A DNA stretch of 35,888 bases from Occallatibacter sp. (GTDB taxonomy: Bacteria > Acidobacteriota > Terriglobia > Terriglobales > Acidobacteriaceae). The stretch is from the NCBI GenBank assembly GCA_031296165.1, contig JARLGF010000138.1:1-35888 (forward strand). The letters run 5' to 3'. Below the pieces are notes generated by a model. That model searched no databases and had not been told where the DNA came from. It saw nothing but the letters and a program-made list of their open reading frames with translations. Numbering within the stretch: the first letter of the stretch is position 1; every line of letters starts with the position of its first letter. Shown here piece after piece: positions 1 to 7,908 of the stretch. A program made the position numbers and the translations under genes.

Positions 1-131
1 CGGTGGCCTTTTTCCATGCGCGCTCCCAGCCGCAGGTCTTCCTCGCCAGGTTTGATATAGAGCCTCTAGCACTCAAGCCCCGGACAAAAGTTCACAGCTT
101 CCTTCCGTGCCGCCCGGGACCATGGAGGCAC
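1..131. other. Left-edge stretch without a supported gene
   Basis: I see no complete gene here. On the minus strand an ATG at position 17 preceded by GGGAG could open a gene that runs off the left edge, but only about five codons are visible, so it cannot be called. The stretch lies downstream of the terminator that closes the NHL-repeat gene, so a leftward promoter could sit here. Confidence 0.3.
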
Positions 132-172
132 AAAAAACGGGACAGTTTGCGAGTGAATCGCAGACTGTCCCG
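132..172 (-). terminator. Rho-independent terminator after the NHL-repeat gene
   Basis: A 15-bp stem (138-152 pairing with 158-172, one mismatch) closes on the 5-nt loop 153-157. On the minus strand it is followed at once by six T residues (132-137). It begins 28 bp past the stop codon of the NHL-repeat gene, where an intrinsic terminator is expected. Confidence 0.9.
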
Positions 173-200
173 TGAGGTTGCTACTAGGTCGATGTTTTTT

Positions 201-3197
201 CTACTGGACGATGAGCGTGAGGTTTGTGGTTTGCGAAACACTGCCGGAAACAGCCTTTACTGCCAGCGTGTATGTTCCTGCCGTTGTTCCTGTGGTTGTG
301 CCCGTCGAACTGGTTTTTGAATTTGACGAGCCGCAACCGGTTGTGGAGATCACAACCGCCAGCAGCGCGAGCAGCAAGATGCCTGCCAGTTTGCGGCGCT
401 TGCGGGCAAGGCCTAGCCCCATCGCCCCAAACGGTATCAGTGCCAATCCCATGCCGCCAGGGAATGAATTGCGCAGGCTTGCCAGAGTTCCAGAGCGGCC
501 TGCACTGGTGCTGGCCTTGGTGGTGGCCACGGTTACAGTAAACGTCGCCGGAGTTCCCGGAGTCGCGGTGGCGCTTGCAGGTAGAGTGCAGGTGGCGCCG
601 GTTGGGGCTCCTGAGCAACTCAGTGCGAAGGTTAGAGAGTCGCTCGTGGATGAGCCGCCAGTGGCCGTGAGCTGCAGAGCATAGGTTGTCGTGCCGCCTG
701 ACGTGATTGTGGACGACGTTGAACCGCCGGTGGCTGCGCCGGGCGCGCTGAAGGTGATGCCCGCGCCGCTCAGCGATACCGTCTGCGGACTGCTCGTGGC
801 GTTACTGGTTATGGTCAGCGTTGTCGATTCCTGTTTCGCCGCGCTGGCCGCGAATGTGACGCTGATGGTGCAGGAAGAAGCTGCGGTGACCGTTGTGCCG
901 ATGCAGGTATCGGATTCGGTGAAATCCGTGGGAGCCACGCCACTGGCCGTATAGATGTCATTGACCACCACAGAGGAAACCGTGAGCGGCTGTGTCCCAG
1001 GATTGGTGACGGTGATGGTTTTGGTGGCCTTGGCGCCGCTGTTTATCAGTTGCGTATCGAAGTTCAGGCTGGTTGTCGAGAGCTGCGATTGCCGGGGCAC
1101 GGCCACGACTCCGGCCACGCTGCGAATTGCGCTGTTCTCGGCATCGGGAATCAATAAATTGCCATCCCCATCGCCGAAGATGAAAATTGGGCCATCCAGT
1201 TGGGCACTGGTAGCCGGACCGCCGTCGCCGGAATATCCATAAGTTCCATTCCCTGCGACTGCGGCGATGGTGCCGCTTGCTGGAGACGTGAAGCTGCTGC
1301 CGCTAACCTTGAAAACTTGGCTGGCATTCGCATCTGAGATAAAGATGCTTCCCGATGCATCCACATACACTCCAGCGGGTTCTAAAAATTCAAAGTCAAG
1401 AGCGCCGGAAGCAGTTGCACTGGAGCCACCACCCGCCACGGTCGTAATTTTGCCGTAATTGGCATCCGAGGAGACCAGAATGACTTCACGGACAACCGGG
1501 TGCCCTCCCGCATCTGTAATGAAGAGGTTCCCGGAGCTGTCCACAGCCACGCCGACGGGATTCACCAGCGCTGCGCTGATGGCGGCAACGCCATTCACGC
1601 TATAGTCGTTGCTGCCGCCTCCGGCCGCGATGGTCAGGTTCCCGGATGTGTCAAGCTTCCGGATCAGGGCGTTGCCACTATCGGCAATGTAGACGTTGCC
1701 GGAGCCGTCCACGGCCACGCTACTGGGGTAGTTTAGGCCGTTATTTGAACCAGCCACGCCGGCTACGGTGGTTAGAGTACCGGATGCATCGACTTTACGG
1801 ATCAAGGAGTTGTTATTATCCGCGATGTAAAGGTTGCCGGAGTTATCCACCGCCACGTCGTAGGGATCGTCCAACTTGGTTGTGAGGGCCGAGCCATCGC
1901 CGGAATAGCCGCACACGCCAGTGCCCGCCACGGTGGAGATAATGCCGGTGGATGCATTGATTTTGCGGATGACGCAGTTGTAGGTGTCCGCAATGTAGCG
2001 GTTGCCGGAGCCATCTAAGGCAATGCCCATCGCGCCTTCAAGCTGGGCGCTGGTAGCCAATCCGCCATCGCCGGAGTAACTGAAGTGGTGGTTTCCGGCC
2101 ACGGTGGAGATGACACCGCTCGAGATCTTGCGGATAACGTAATTGTATTCGTCCGCAATGTAGAGGTTTCCCGTGCTGTCTAAGGCTATGCCTTGGGGTT
2201 CATACAGCGTGGCGGCGGTAGCCGCGCTTCCATCCCCTGTGTAGCCCTTGCTGCCGGTGCCCGCTACGGTGGAAATAGTACCGGTCGTGTCGACTTTGCG
2301 GATATCGTGATAGCCGAATTCTGTGAAATAAAGATTGCCTGTGCTGTCTACGGACACGTACGCCGGATAACTTAAACTGGCGCTGGTCGCCGGGCCTGAA
2401 GCGCTGGAATAACCTCCAGTACCGCCGCCCGCTACGATGGTGATGGTGTTCGCGGAAAGGTCTAGCTTGCGGATAACGGCATTCCAGGTATCCGCAATAT
2501 AAAGGTCAGAGCCGTACAACGCCACGCCCTCGGGGCCATCCAGCCAAGTGGTGGTGGGGGTGCTGCCATTGACGTAAACCGAGCAGTCGCCGGTGCCCGC
2601 CACGGTGGTGATGGCGCCGTTGGAAACTTTCCGGATGGCGCAGTTGCCCTGATCTGCAATGTAGATGTTCCCGGAGCTGTCCACGGCGAGGCCGTGGGGT
2701 TCATCCAACTCCGAGGTGATGGCGGAACTGCCAGTCGTTGAGCCGCAGATACTGTTGCCCGCCACGGTGGTGATGACACCGTTGGATATCTCGCGGACGA
2801 CACAGTTGTCTTCATCCGCAATGTAGAGATTTCCAGTGCTGTCGAAGGTCATGCCCGCGATTTGGCCAAACTTGGCGCTGGTAGCCTGGCCACCATCGCC
2901 AGAATTGCCATTACCATTGCCTGCTATGCGGGTCACAATACCGTCGGAGCCTAACTTATAAATCTGGGCGCCCACGGCCCAGTTGTACACAGAAAAGTAT
3001 GCGTTGCCTGAGATATCGACAGCCACAGCTTTCGGATCGCTGGTTGAGATCGCGGTTGCGCTCTTGCCGTTTAAATCCTGGATACCGCCCGCAACGGTGC
3101 TGATCTTTTGCGCGCAAACCGGGAGTGCCGCTACGGCAATCACCATGAAAAGACTCAACAGCTTCGCTTTGATGGAGTTCAACAGGGATATGGTCAC
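201..3197 (-). CDS. Secreted NHL-repeat beta-propeller protein with ASH-like domain and C-terminal membrane module
   Basis: The product is 998 residues. An N-terminal signal peptide (about residues 1-29, ending near VCAQ) directs export. Residues 30-690 carry about 12 NHL-type repeats of the pattern GNLYIADxxNxxIRK followed by a TVAG strand, which should form one or two beta-propellers. An ASH/choice-of-anchor D-like Ig domain follows (about 695-812). A second Ig-like domain (about 814-998) is interrupted by a hydrophobic hairpin, a basic RKRRK turn (about 932-936), a second hydrophobic segment and a Cys at about 955 followed by Ser/Thr/Gly-rich sequence. NHL propellers mostly bind proteins, glycans or RNA; no catalytic residues are evident, so the ligand is unknown. 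It starts with GTG and overlaps the upstream gene by GTGA, which suggests translational coupling. It was probably written for the cell surface or periplasm and anchored by its C-terminus. Confidence 0.85.
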   Translation of the reverse strand: MTISLLNSIKAKLLSLFMVIAVAALPVCAQKISTVAGGIQDLNGKSATAISTSDPKAVAVDISGNAYFSVYNWAVGAQIYKLGSDGIVTRIAGNGNGNSGDGGQATSAKFGQIAGMTFDSTGNLYIADEDNCVVREISNGVITTVAGNSICGSTTGSSAITSELDEPHGLAVDSSGNIYIADQGNCAIRKVSNGAITTVAGTGDCSVYVNGSTPTTTWLDGPEGVALYGSDLYIADTWNAVIRKLDLSANTITIVAGGGTGGYSSASGPATSASLSYPAYVSVDSTGNLYFTEFGYHDIRKVDTTGTISTVAGTGSKGYTGDGSAATAATLYEPQGIALDSTGNLYIADEYNYVIRKISSGVISTVAGNHHFSYSGDGGLATSAQLEGAMGIALDGSGNRYIADTYNCVIRKINASTGIISTVAGTGVCGYSGDGSALTTKLDDPYDVAVDNSGNLYIADNNNSLIRKVDASGTLTTVAGVAGSNNGLNYPSSVAVDGSGNVYIADSGNALIRKLDTSGNLTIAAGGGSNDYSVNGVAAISAALVNPVGVAVDSSGNLFITDAGGHPVVREVILVSSDANYGKITTVAGGGSSATASGALDFEFLEPAGVYVDASGSIFISDANASQVFKVSGSSFTSPASGTIAAVAGNGTYGYSGDGGPATSAQLDGPIFIFGDGDGNLLIPDAENSAIRSVAGVVAVPRQSQLSTTSLNFDTQLINSGAKATKTITVTNPGTQPLTVSSVVVNDIYTASGVAPTDFTESDTCIGTTVTAASSCTISVTFAASAAKQESTTLTITSNATSSPQTVSLSGAGITFSAPGAATGGSTSSTITSGGTTTYALQLTATGGSSTSDSLTFALSCSGAPTGATCTLPASATATPGTPATFTVTVATTKASTSAGRSGTLASLRNSFPGGMGLALIPFGAMGLGLARKRRKLAGILLLALLAVVISTTGCGSSNSKTSSTGTTTGTTAGTYTLAVKAVSGSVSQTTNLTLIVQ

Positions 3198-3664
3198 GGT
3201 TTCACCGCCGTGAAGGGATCGGAATGGAGTGCAAGGGTCTGGGTCTGCGTCGTACCGTCGGCGTTCTGGATGGTTGCCCTGAAACGCAATGACGACGGAT
3301 GTTGGCTATGAAGATACTCGTCTTTGGAAATGACGATTTTGCTGGTAAGTTCAGCTGGCGTCTGAGTTTCCAGAACCAGGGAAGAAGCGATTTGCTGCGC
3401 GTTTCGCCGGGTCCCTTTTTCCAGCGTCGTTGAGACGGAGCGCGTGGGAAGAAATACGAGATTGGAGAGCGTAACGCTTTCTGTGGAGCGATTGATCAGA
3501 TGAAATCGTAAGGAAAGTGTGACTTGCGATCCCGACTCTGTGGTCTGAAGTACGGCATATCTACCCGTAATGTCATTTGGACTCGCCGCGTGTGCGGGAA
3601 GCGTAGCGACGATGCACAGGGACAAGAGCCCGGTGACTATCGCCCGAATTCCAATCGATCTCAC
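3194..3664 (-). CDS. Small secreted protein of unknown function
   Basis: The product is 156 residues, with a clear signal peptide (basic start, hydrophobic core to about residue 22, likely cleavage after AHA at 26). The mature part looks like one beta-rich domain with alternating polar and hydrophobic stretches and no cysteine. I recognise no family. The start is GTG at 3664, fixed by a near-perfect Shine-Dalgarno AAGGAGG about 6 nt upstream. Its stop overlaps the GTG start of the NHL-repeat gene, so the two are probably one transcript and may be a functional pair, for example a small partner exported with the propeller protein. That pairing is inference. Confidence 0.75.
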   Translation of the reverse strand: MRSIGIRAIVTGLLSLCIVATLPAHAASPNDITGRYAVLQTTESGSQVTLSLRFHLINRSTESVTLSNLVFLPTRSVSTTLEKGTRRNAQQIASSLVLETQTPAELTSKIVISKDEYLHSQHPSSLRFRATIQNADGTTQTQTLALHSDPFTAVKP

Positions 3665-4177
3665 AACATCCTCCTTGTGCTAAGTTCTGTTGTTGTTCGG
3701 TTTGGTGTTTGTCGATACATTTGCATCGAGTTTTGTGGCCATGGTGTAGGAACATGCAATCGAGCGGTTTGTGTAGCGACAGGTCTTTGTCGCCAGAATA
3801 GAAGTAGAAGCCACCGAATACCTTGCAAGTCACGTTCCATAATCTGGTTAACGGACTCTTAGAGAAGCAGCCGGAATGAATCCCCCCCCTGCTCGCTGTG
3901 GTCCCGCAGTTCTGTAGCTTCCCGATTCATCTCTCAGAACGCGAAAGAGTGAATCGGAAAGGTCATCGCGACAGGTGGAATAATTTTCGTGAAATGCTCT
4001 TGAATCTTCGGTAGCTGTCACGCCAGCGCAAGTATCCCCTTACCGAAACGTATCGGATTCGCAGGGGGAAACTTTAGGTTAAGTGTCGCTTGGAAAAGGA
4101 TATACCCTCGTCACCCCCGCCAGATCGCACGCTGTTCGTCTTCGTGTTCCGCTCTGTTGGCTTTGATTGACAGCCAG

Positions 4178-4971
4178 GTGGCCCAGATCTGACAGTCACA
4201 AAACAATATGGGTGCCGCTGGTCGCTTTAGATGAGATCGACGACCCCACCCAGTGCGTCCTTTTATTCCCGATCCCCTGGCGGGTGGCCCCGGTCTCGAT
4301 GATCTTTCCAAACCACGCCGAGGGTGCTCGCGGTCCCTCGCTGTTCAGTTCCATGACATCCTTTACGCATTTGGGGACCGGGGATATCGATACGATGCAA
4401 GCGCAGACTTCAATTCGAGCACCGGACAGGTCTACGACGCTACCCCTCGGTTGTCTCCTCAGCACAGCGTCTGCCCGTCCATCGATTTCTACCGGCAAAG
4501 AACAAGATACCGAATCACGGCGCGTAGCCCACATCGGCCCCACCCCAAACCCGCATGTTTCTTCTGGCCGCTCCCGGCGCGCGGAGCCAGTTGGCAACTG
4601 TCGATAGCGCGACCTCCACGCCAATCCCGCAAGGGGCGCGGCGATAATCCTGCCTGTTTTTACGGGCAAAATACGCCAAAAACAGCCAATCCATCCGAAA
4701 TGACGTGCTGGCGAGCAGGTTTCACTGCCTCTGGAGCGCCGCATTTCGCCGATTTTCACGGATGGCCCAGCCCTTACCGTCCAAAATGATCGGGTGCCCC
4801 CTGTGCCTCGCTTGTCAAGTGCCGGGACATCCTTTACATTTTGTCTCCAGACATCCTTTACACTTGCAACCATCCGGTGAAGCGGAGGCGGGCTCTGCTG
4901 AAGAGGCGGGTGGGCCAGGTCTGACCATCCAAAATGATCGGGTGCCCCAGGTCTCGATTCTGAGACCTGGG
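4178..4971. repeat. Three degenerate copies of a GGCCCAG...AAAATGATCGGGTGCCCC element
   Basis: Copies lie at 4178-4216, 4761-4800 and 4910-4948. Copies two and three share the 21-bp block spanning 4780-4800 and 4928-4948 exactly; copy one is diverged (ACAATATGGGTGCC). Copy three runs straight into a perfect palindrome: arms 4946-4955 and 4962-4971 (CCCAGGTCTC / GAGACCTGGG) with a 6-nt loop. The hairpin at 28318-28357 also starts with GGGTGCCCC, so this may be one dispersed family. Confidence 0.7.
4356..4861. repeat. Three copies of ACATCCTTTAC, possible insertion-sequence end remnants
   Basis: The 11-mer ACATCCTTTAC occurs at 4356-4366, 4827-4837 and 4851-4861, all in the same orientation. 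The last two lie 24 bp apart. Read on the minus strand they give GTAAAGGATGT, which resembles insertion-sequence termini. No transposase reading frame survives between them, so this is at best a decayed element. Confidence 0.45.
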
Positions 4972-5087
4972 ATCGACGCTCCCACCCCGCGCGCCCTTTT
5001 ATTCACCATCCCCTGCCTGTTTGCAGATAATTACCCCACCCAGGCGCACAATTGTTTCATGGTGTCTTTTTGAGCCAGGCAGTTGGC

Positions 5088-5111
5088 CCACTCACCGGTC
5101 CACTCACCGGT
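5088..5111. repeat. 12-bp tandem duplication (CCACTCACCGGT x2)
   Basis: Two exact 12-bp units abut at 5088-5099 and 5100-5111. Part of the second unit (GGTCCACTC, 5097-5105) is inverted at 5162-5170, and these arms enclose a perfect 8-bp hairpin (5141-5148 with 5156-5163). The whole 5088-5170 block could fold as a compound structure. Confidence 0.65.
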
Positions 5112-5280
5112 CCATCCCAAAAGGCGAATTTGTGCCCCATTCATCGCGGCATTATCGCGATGAGTGGACCGCCGGGCCACAAAGGAACACCATCAAAGGA
5201 TTTTTCAACCCGATGCAGAAACGTCCGAATCTCGCATTACGGTACATAAACCTCCAAAACCGCCCAAAAACCGCCTATAA

Positions 5281-5370
5281 GTCCTTTATTATCTAATTTT
5301 TGATGCATAACCCCTTTAGAATCTAATTTTTGCAGCGATACCCCCTTCGCATCTCGTTGAAACTGGAGAA
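5281..5370. repeat. Period-30 degenerate tandem repeat
   Basis: Units 5281-5310 and 5311-5340 share ATCTAATTTTTG at the same phase and similar flanks (CCTTTA before it, ATA or TAA near the end). A third unit, 5341-5370, is more diverged (CCTTCGCATCTCGTTG). A 30-bp period keeps the reading frame, so copies could once have encoded a decapeptide repeat, but no gene is evident. There are no spacers, so it is not a CRISPR. Confidence 0.65.
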
Positions 5371-5610
5371 CTTGACTAAATACATAGGGGGAGGGGGGTA
5401 GGGTGCCAATATATGGTACAGACCATACATGAGCAATCCGAAGGATTCAGTCCGCCAGTCTGAGAACCGGAAAGGACAATGTTCAGGCCTGCGCCCCCTG
5501 CCGCAGCGCCCACCAGGTGTCCAGGAAAGAGTGCAGATAAGACCGGAACGGGCCAAACCAAGCATATACAAGATCCACCTCGTGCAATCAATCTGAGCAA
5601 AAGGCTAAAG

Positions 5611-5645
5611 ACAAACAGCCCCTGCCAATGGCAGGGGCTGTTTGT
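5611..5645 (-). terminator. Strong hairpin terminator after the TPR lipoprotein gene
   Basis: A perfect 16-bp inverted repeat (5611-5626 with 5630-5645) has a 3-nt loop and GC-rich core. It begins 24 bp past the stop of the TPR gene. The sequence after it on the minus strand (CTTTAGCC) has only a short T run, so termination may depend mainly on the stem or also protect the mRNA end. Confidence 0.8.
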
Positions 5646-5668
5646 ACGTGCGAATGATCATCCGTCGT

Positions 5669-6505
5669 TTACTTCATATTGCCGTTGGAGTCCATGGTGA
5701 TACCGCCCGGCCCCTTGTTCTTTTTCTCTTCGTTAGCCTTGCGGGTCCCCATGGCCTTGGTGCGCCAATCTTCTGCCGTTGCGACATCTGCTTTGACCGC
5801 AGCTGCGTCGCCGAAATCAAGATCTGCCTTGCGCCGGTAGATCAGGTTCAAATAGGCCATGGCATCGTCGTAGTTGGCCCGGTTCGCCACCGCCTGGTTG
5901 AGGTACTGCAAGCCCTCTTCGACGAGCGGAGCATTAATTTGTTTCAGCGGATCCATAACCTTCTTGGGCGCCTTGACGTTGCCTTCGCCATCATCGTTAA
6001 TGCCGGCAGGCTGTAGGATCTTCAGCGCATTCTCGTGGGCCTGCGTCCAGTCGATCACGCCTACGGTATAAGCAGCCTCAGGATCTTTCGGATCCACGGC
6101 CAACACTCTCTTCTGCCATGTCTTGGCTTCATCCAGCTTTTTGATGCTGAAATAAATGCCTGCAACCTGCTTCAGGCTGTTGACATCGTTCGGGTCCTTG
6201 TCCAGAACCTGCTTGAAGATGTCGATGGCCTGTTGCGCAGTGCTCAGGTTATCCGGCGTATCCAGGCCAGGCACCACATTCTGCGCCAGAGCTGTTGCCA
6301 GATAGCTTTTTGCCATGGGCAGGTTCGGATCAAGCTGCGTGGCTTTCTGGAAGTGACCAATCGCCTCTTCGTAGTGAGCGCTCTTGTACGCTTCCACTCC
6401 CTTGTTCAACTGGTCACGGGCTGCAAGCTGGTTGCACCCGCTCATGGAAAGCACCATGCCGGCCAAGGCAACCGCGAGCGCCGTAATACGTGCGGGTCCA
6501 TTCAT
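5669..6505 (-). CDS. TPR-repeat lipoprotein
   Basis: The product is 278 residues. A lipoprotein signal ends in LSMSGC, with Cys24 as the expected lipidated residue. Residues about 30-160 contain tetratricopeptide-like helical pairs with the usual spacing of Ala, Gly, Tyr and Pro (AYKSAHYEEAIGHFQKA, then two further units ending in DPxDxxS/A). A last helical pair with a conserved-looking Asn-Tyr-Asp-Asp-Ala stretch follows, then a charged Lys/Glu tail. TPR proteins bind other proteins, so a scaffolding role at the periplasmic membrane face is likely. Its place downstream of tonB-exbB-exbD-exbD in the same direction suggests that it assists that complex, but the 316-bp gap allows a separate promoter. 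The ATG at 6505 has AAGGAGAAGGA upstream. Confidence 0.85.
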   Translation of the reverse strand: MNGPARITALAVALAGMVLSMSGCNQLAARDQLNKGVEAYKSAHYEEAIGHFQKATQLDPNLPMAKSYLATALAQNVVPGLDTPDNLSTAQQAIDIFKQVLDKDPNDVNSLKQVAGIYFSIKKLDEAKTWQKRVLAVDPKDPEAAYTVGVIDWTQAHENALKILQPAGINDDGEGNVKAPKKVMDPLKQINAPLVEEGLQYLNQAVANRANYDDAMAYLNLIYRRKADLDFGDAAAVKADVATAEDWRTKAMGTRKANEEKKNKGPGGITMDSNGNMK

Positions 6506-6821
6506 ATTCGTATCCTTCTCCTTCAGGCGAATGCCTATCGGTGCACGCCTGGAAATTCCTGGCAGCTGGCCGCGGGTGGGAGTATCCGAAACCAGGTTGA
6601 AAAAATTGTACTCCTGTTCCCGCTCAACCGAAGCGCCCTACCGCTTCGTGGCGGGGCAGCAAGCCTGATGGTAGCCGTAACCAAATATTTCACCACGGTC
6701 TGCCATAGGCTAGCCTGAACCTTGAGTGAATCAGCTCAGTGCAATCAGTATCCGCCTGTTGGCCGGTGCCGATTGCCTGCGCAAGCTCACTATTAAAGCG
6801 AGCTTGCGTCGCAGCATACCG
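6506..6821. other. 316-bp intergenic region between exbD and the TPR gene
   Basis: No gene is supported. A 9-bp perfect hairpin (6780-6788 with 6800-6808, 11-nt loop) lies just after the exbD stop on the minus strand, but without a T run, so it is a weak terminator or mRNA-stabilising stem. The rest presumably holds the leader of the TPR gene. I could not place a promoter with confidence. Confidence 0.45.
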
Positions 6822-7259
6822 CTACTGGCCGGCCTGAATCTTTGGTGTCATCAACCCTATGTGATCCACGTTGGCCGCGCGACCGATATCGATGACGTCC
6901 GCGATGTAGGCGAAGTTCAAATCGTCGTCGCCCCTGACGAACATGACACGCTCGGCACGGTTGGCATAGATCTCAGTCAGCTTGGGCAGCAGCTCGGCCT
7001 TATTGACATCGGTTTCATTTATTTTGTACGCCGGGGCTGCGCCAGGGCGATAAATAACCTGAACCACGATGGTACGATCGTTCTGCTGCTGTTGCTGCTG
7101 CTGATTCTTGGGTGGCTGAGGTACCAGCGCATCCAAGCCCTTGGGTGTTACGGGCACTATGACCATGAAGATGATTAACAACACCAGAAGAATGTCGATC
7201 ATCGGCGTCATATTAATGTCAGACGAGTAGCCCCCCCCGCCTCCAGTTGTCATTGACAT
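6822..7259 (-). CDS. exbD: ExbD/TolR family proton-channel subunit, polyglutamine variant
   Basis: The product is 145 residues, the usual ExbD length. A short cytoplasmic start precedes a single membrane helix (about 17-39) with the signature TPMIDILLVLLIIFMV; Asp22 is the proton-carrying residue of the family. The periplasmic domain (about 60-145) has the family fold, ending in IGRAANVDHIGLMTP. Two oddities are visible. A run of eight G bases (complement of 7231-7238) encodes part of a GGGGG stretch near the N-terminus. Seven consecutive Gln (about 53-59) lie between the helix and the folded domain. Together with ExbB it forms the motor that powers TonB. AAGGAG lies 10 nt before the ATG at 7259. 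It is the second exbD of the cluster. Confidence 0.93.
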   Translation of the reverse strand: MSMTTGGGGGYSSDINMTPMIDILLVLLIIFMVIVPVTPKGLDALVPQPPKNQQQQQQQNDRTIVVQVIYRPGAAPAYKINETDVNKAELLPKLTEIYANRAERVMFVRGDDDLNFAYIADVIDIGRAANVDHIGLMTPKIQAGQ

Positions 7260-7313
7260 GGCTTAAAAACTCCTTGTTTCCTCGAAATCGTTATAGAGAC
7301 AGCAAGCGTAAAC

Positions 7314-7754
7314 TTACTCACTGCCCGCGAGGTTGCCCGCGCGCTTCTGCGTTAACAAGCCTACGTCTTCCACTCCGGCTGTACGCACTGCGTCGATGGC
7401 GTCTTCAACTGCCCGATATTGCGCACGCGCATCGGCGCGGATAAAGATCGTCTTGCCGGGCTTATCGGATAGCTTCTCTGTCACCATCCTGCCAAGCTCG
7501 CTGGTGGCCACTTTGTCCTGTCCCAGAAATACGCCACCATCGCGCGTGATAGCCACGACAATAGCATCTTCCTTGTCGGCGTCAGGCATGGCGACGGCAT
7601 TGTCTACCTGGGCCATGTCGATCGCGACCTTATTCTGGAGCATGGGTGTGATGACCATGAAAATAATCAGCAACACCAGCATCACATCCACCATCGGGGT
7701 GACATTGATATTGGCGCTGACTTTACCGCCTTCGTTGCGAACTGAGATTCCCAT
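7314..7754 (-). CDS. exbD: ExbD/TolR family proton-channel subunit
   Basis: The product is 146 residues with one membrane helix (about 18-38) carrying NVTPMVDVMLVLLIIFMV; Asp23 is the expected proton-binding residue. The periplasmic domain contains the typical FIRADARAQYRAVEDAIDAVRTAGVEDVGLLT-type end (about 108-137). It lies 54 bp upstream of the other exbD and downstream of exbB, so all three are likely co-transcribed. The two ExbD proteins are clearly paralogous but differ in linker: this one has a charged linker, the next has polyglutamine. They may form mixed ExbD dimers in the ExbB pore or serve different partners. CGGAG lies about 10 nt before the ATG. Confidence 0.93.
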   Translation of the reverse strand: MGISVRNEGGKVSANINVTPMVDVMLVLLIIFMVITPMLQNKVAIDMAQVDNAVAMPDADKEDAIVVAITRDGGVFLGQDKVATSELGRMVTEKLSDKPGKTIFIRADARAQYRAVEDAIDAVRTAGVEDVGLLTQKRAGNLAGSE

Positions 7755-7841
7755 TGTTAGGGCTCCGTTGCCTATGATTTTTTATTCCGGCTGGCATCCG
7801 GCATCGCTTGCAAGCTACCTGGCGGAGGCACGGTTAAAACC

Positions 7842-7875
7842 GGAGGGCGGGAGAGAGATTCACTCTCCGCCCTCC
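7842..7875 (-). other. Intercistronic hairpin between exbB and exbD
   Basis: Arms 7842-7855 and 7863-7875 pair over 13 bp with a single bulged base and a 7-nt loop; both are very GC-rich. On the minus strand only a TTTT follows after several bases. It could be a leaky terminator or a stem that sets exbB:exbD mRNA ratios. Confidence 0.55.
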
Positions 7876-7908
7876 GCAGATTCCCGCTCTCACCGACAGA
7901 CGCTTCGC

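Larger units (their letters stand above)
3665..5610. other. 1.9-kb gene-free, repeat-rich intergenic region
   Basis: No open frame here has a signal peptide, recognisable domain or convincing ribosome site; the longest minus-strand frame (4196-4873) is rich in Arg, Gly, Ser and Pro and runs through repeated DNA. The region holds degenerate copies of a GGCCCAG...GGGTGCC element, three ACATCCTTTAC motifs, a 12-bp tandem duplication, a period-30 repeat and several palindromes (for example 3776-3781/3788-3793 and 5141-5148/5156-5163). It most resembles a graveyard of small mobile or REP-like elements. The leader and promoter of the small secreted gene must lie in 3665-3900, but I cannot place -35/-10 boxes confidently. 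Confidence 0.6.

Noticed and set aside
4196..4873. Minus-strand open frame of 225 codons in the repeat-rich gap
   Set aside because: It runs through the repeated elements, has no domain, no ribosome site and an Arg/Ser/Gly-rich composition typical of non-coding high-GC DNA.
5281..5370. Possible CRISPR array from the period-30 repeat
   Set aside because: The units abut without spacers, are degenerate, and there are no cas genes.
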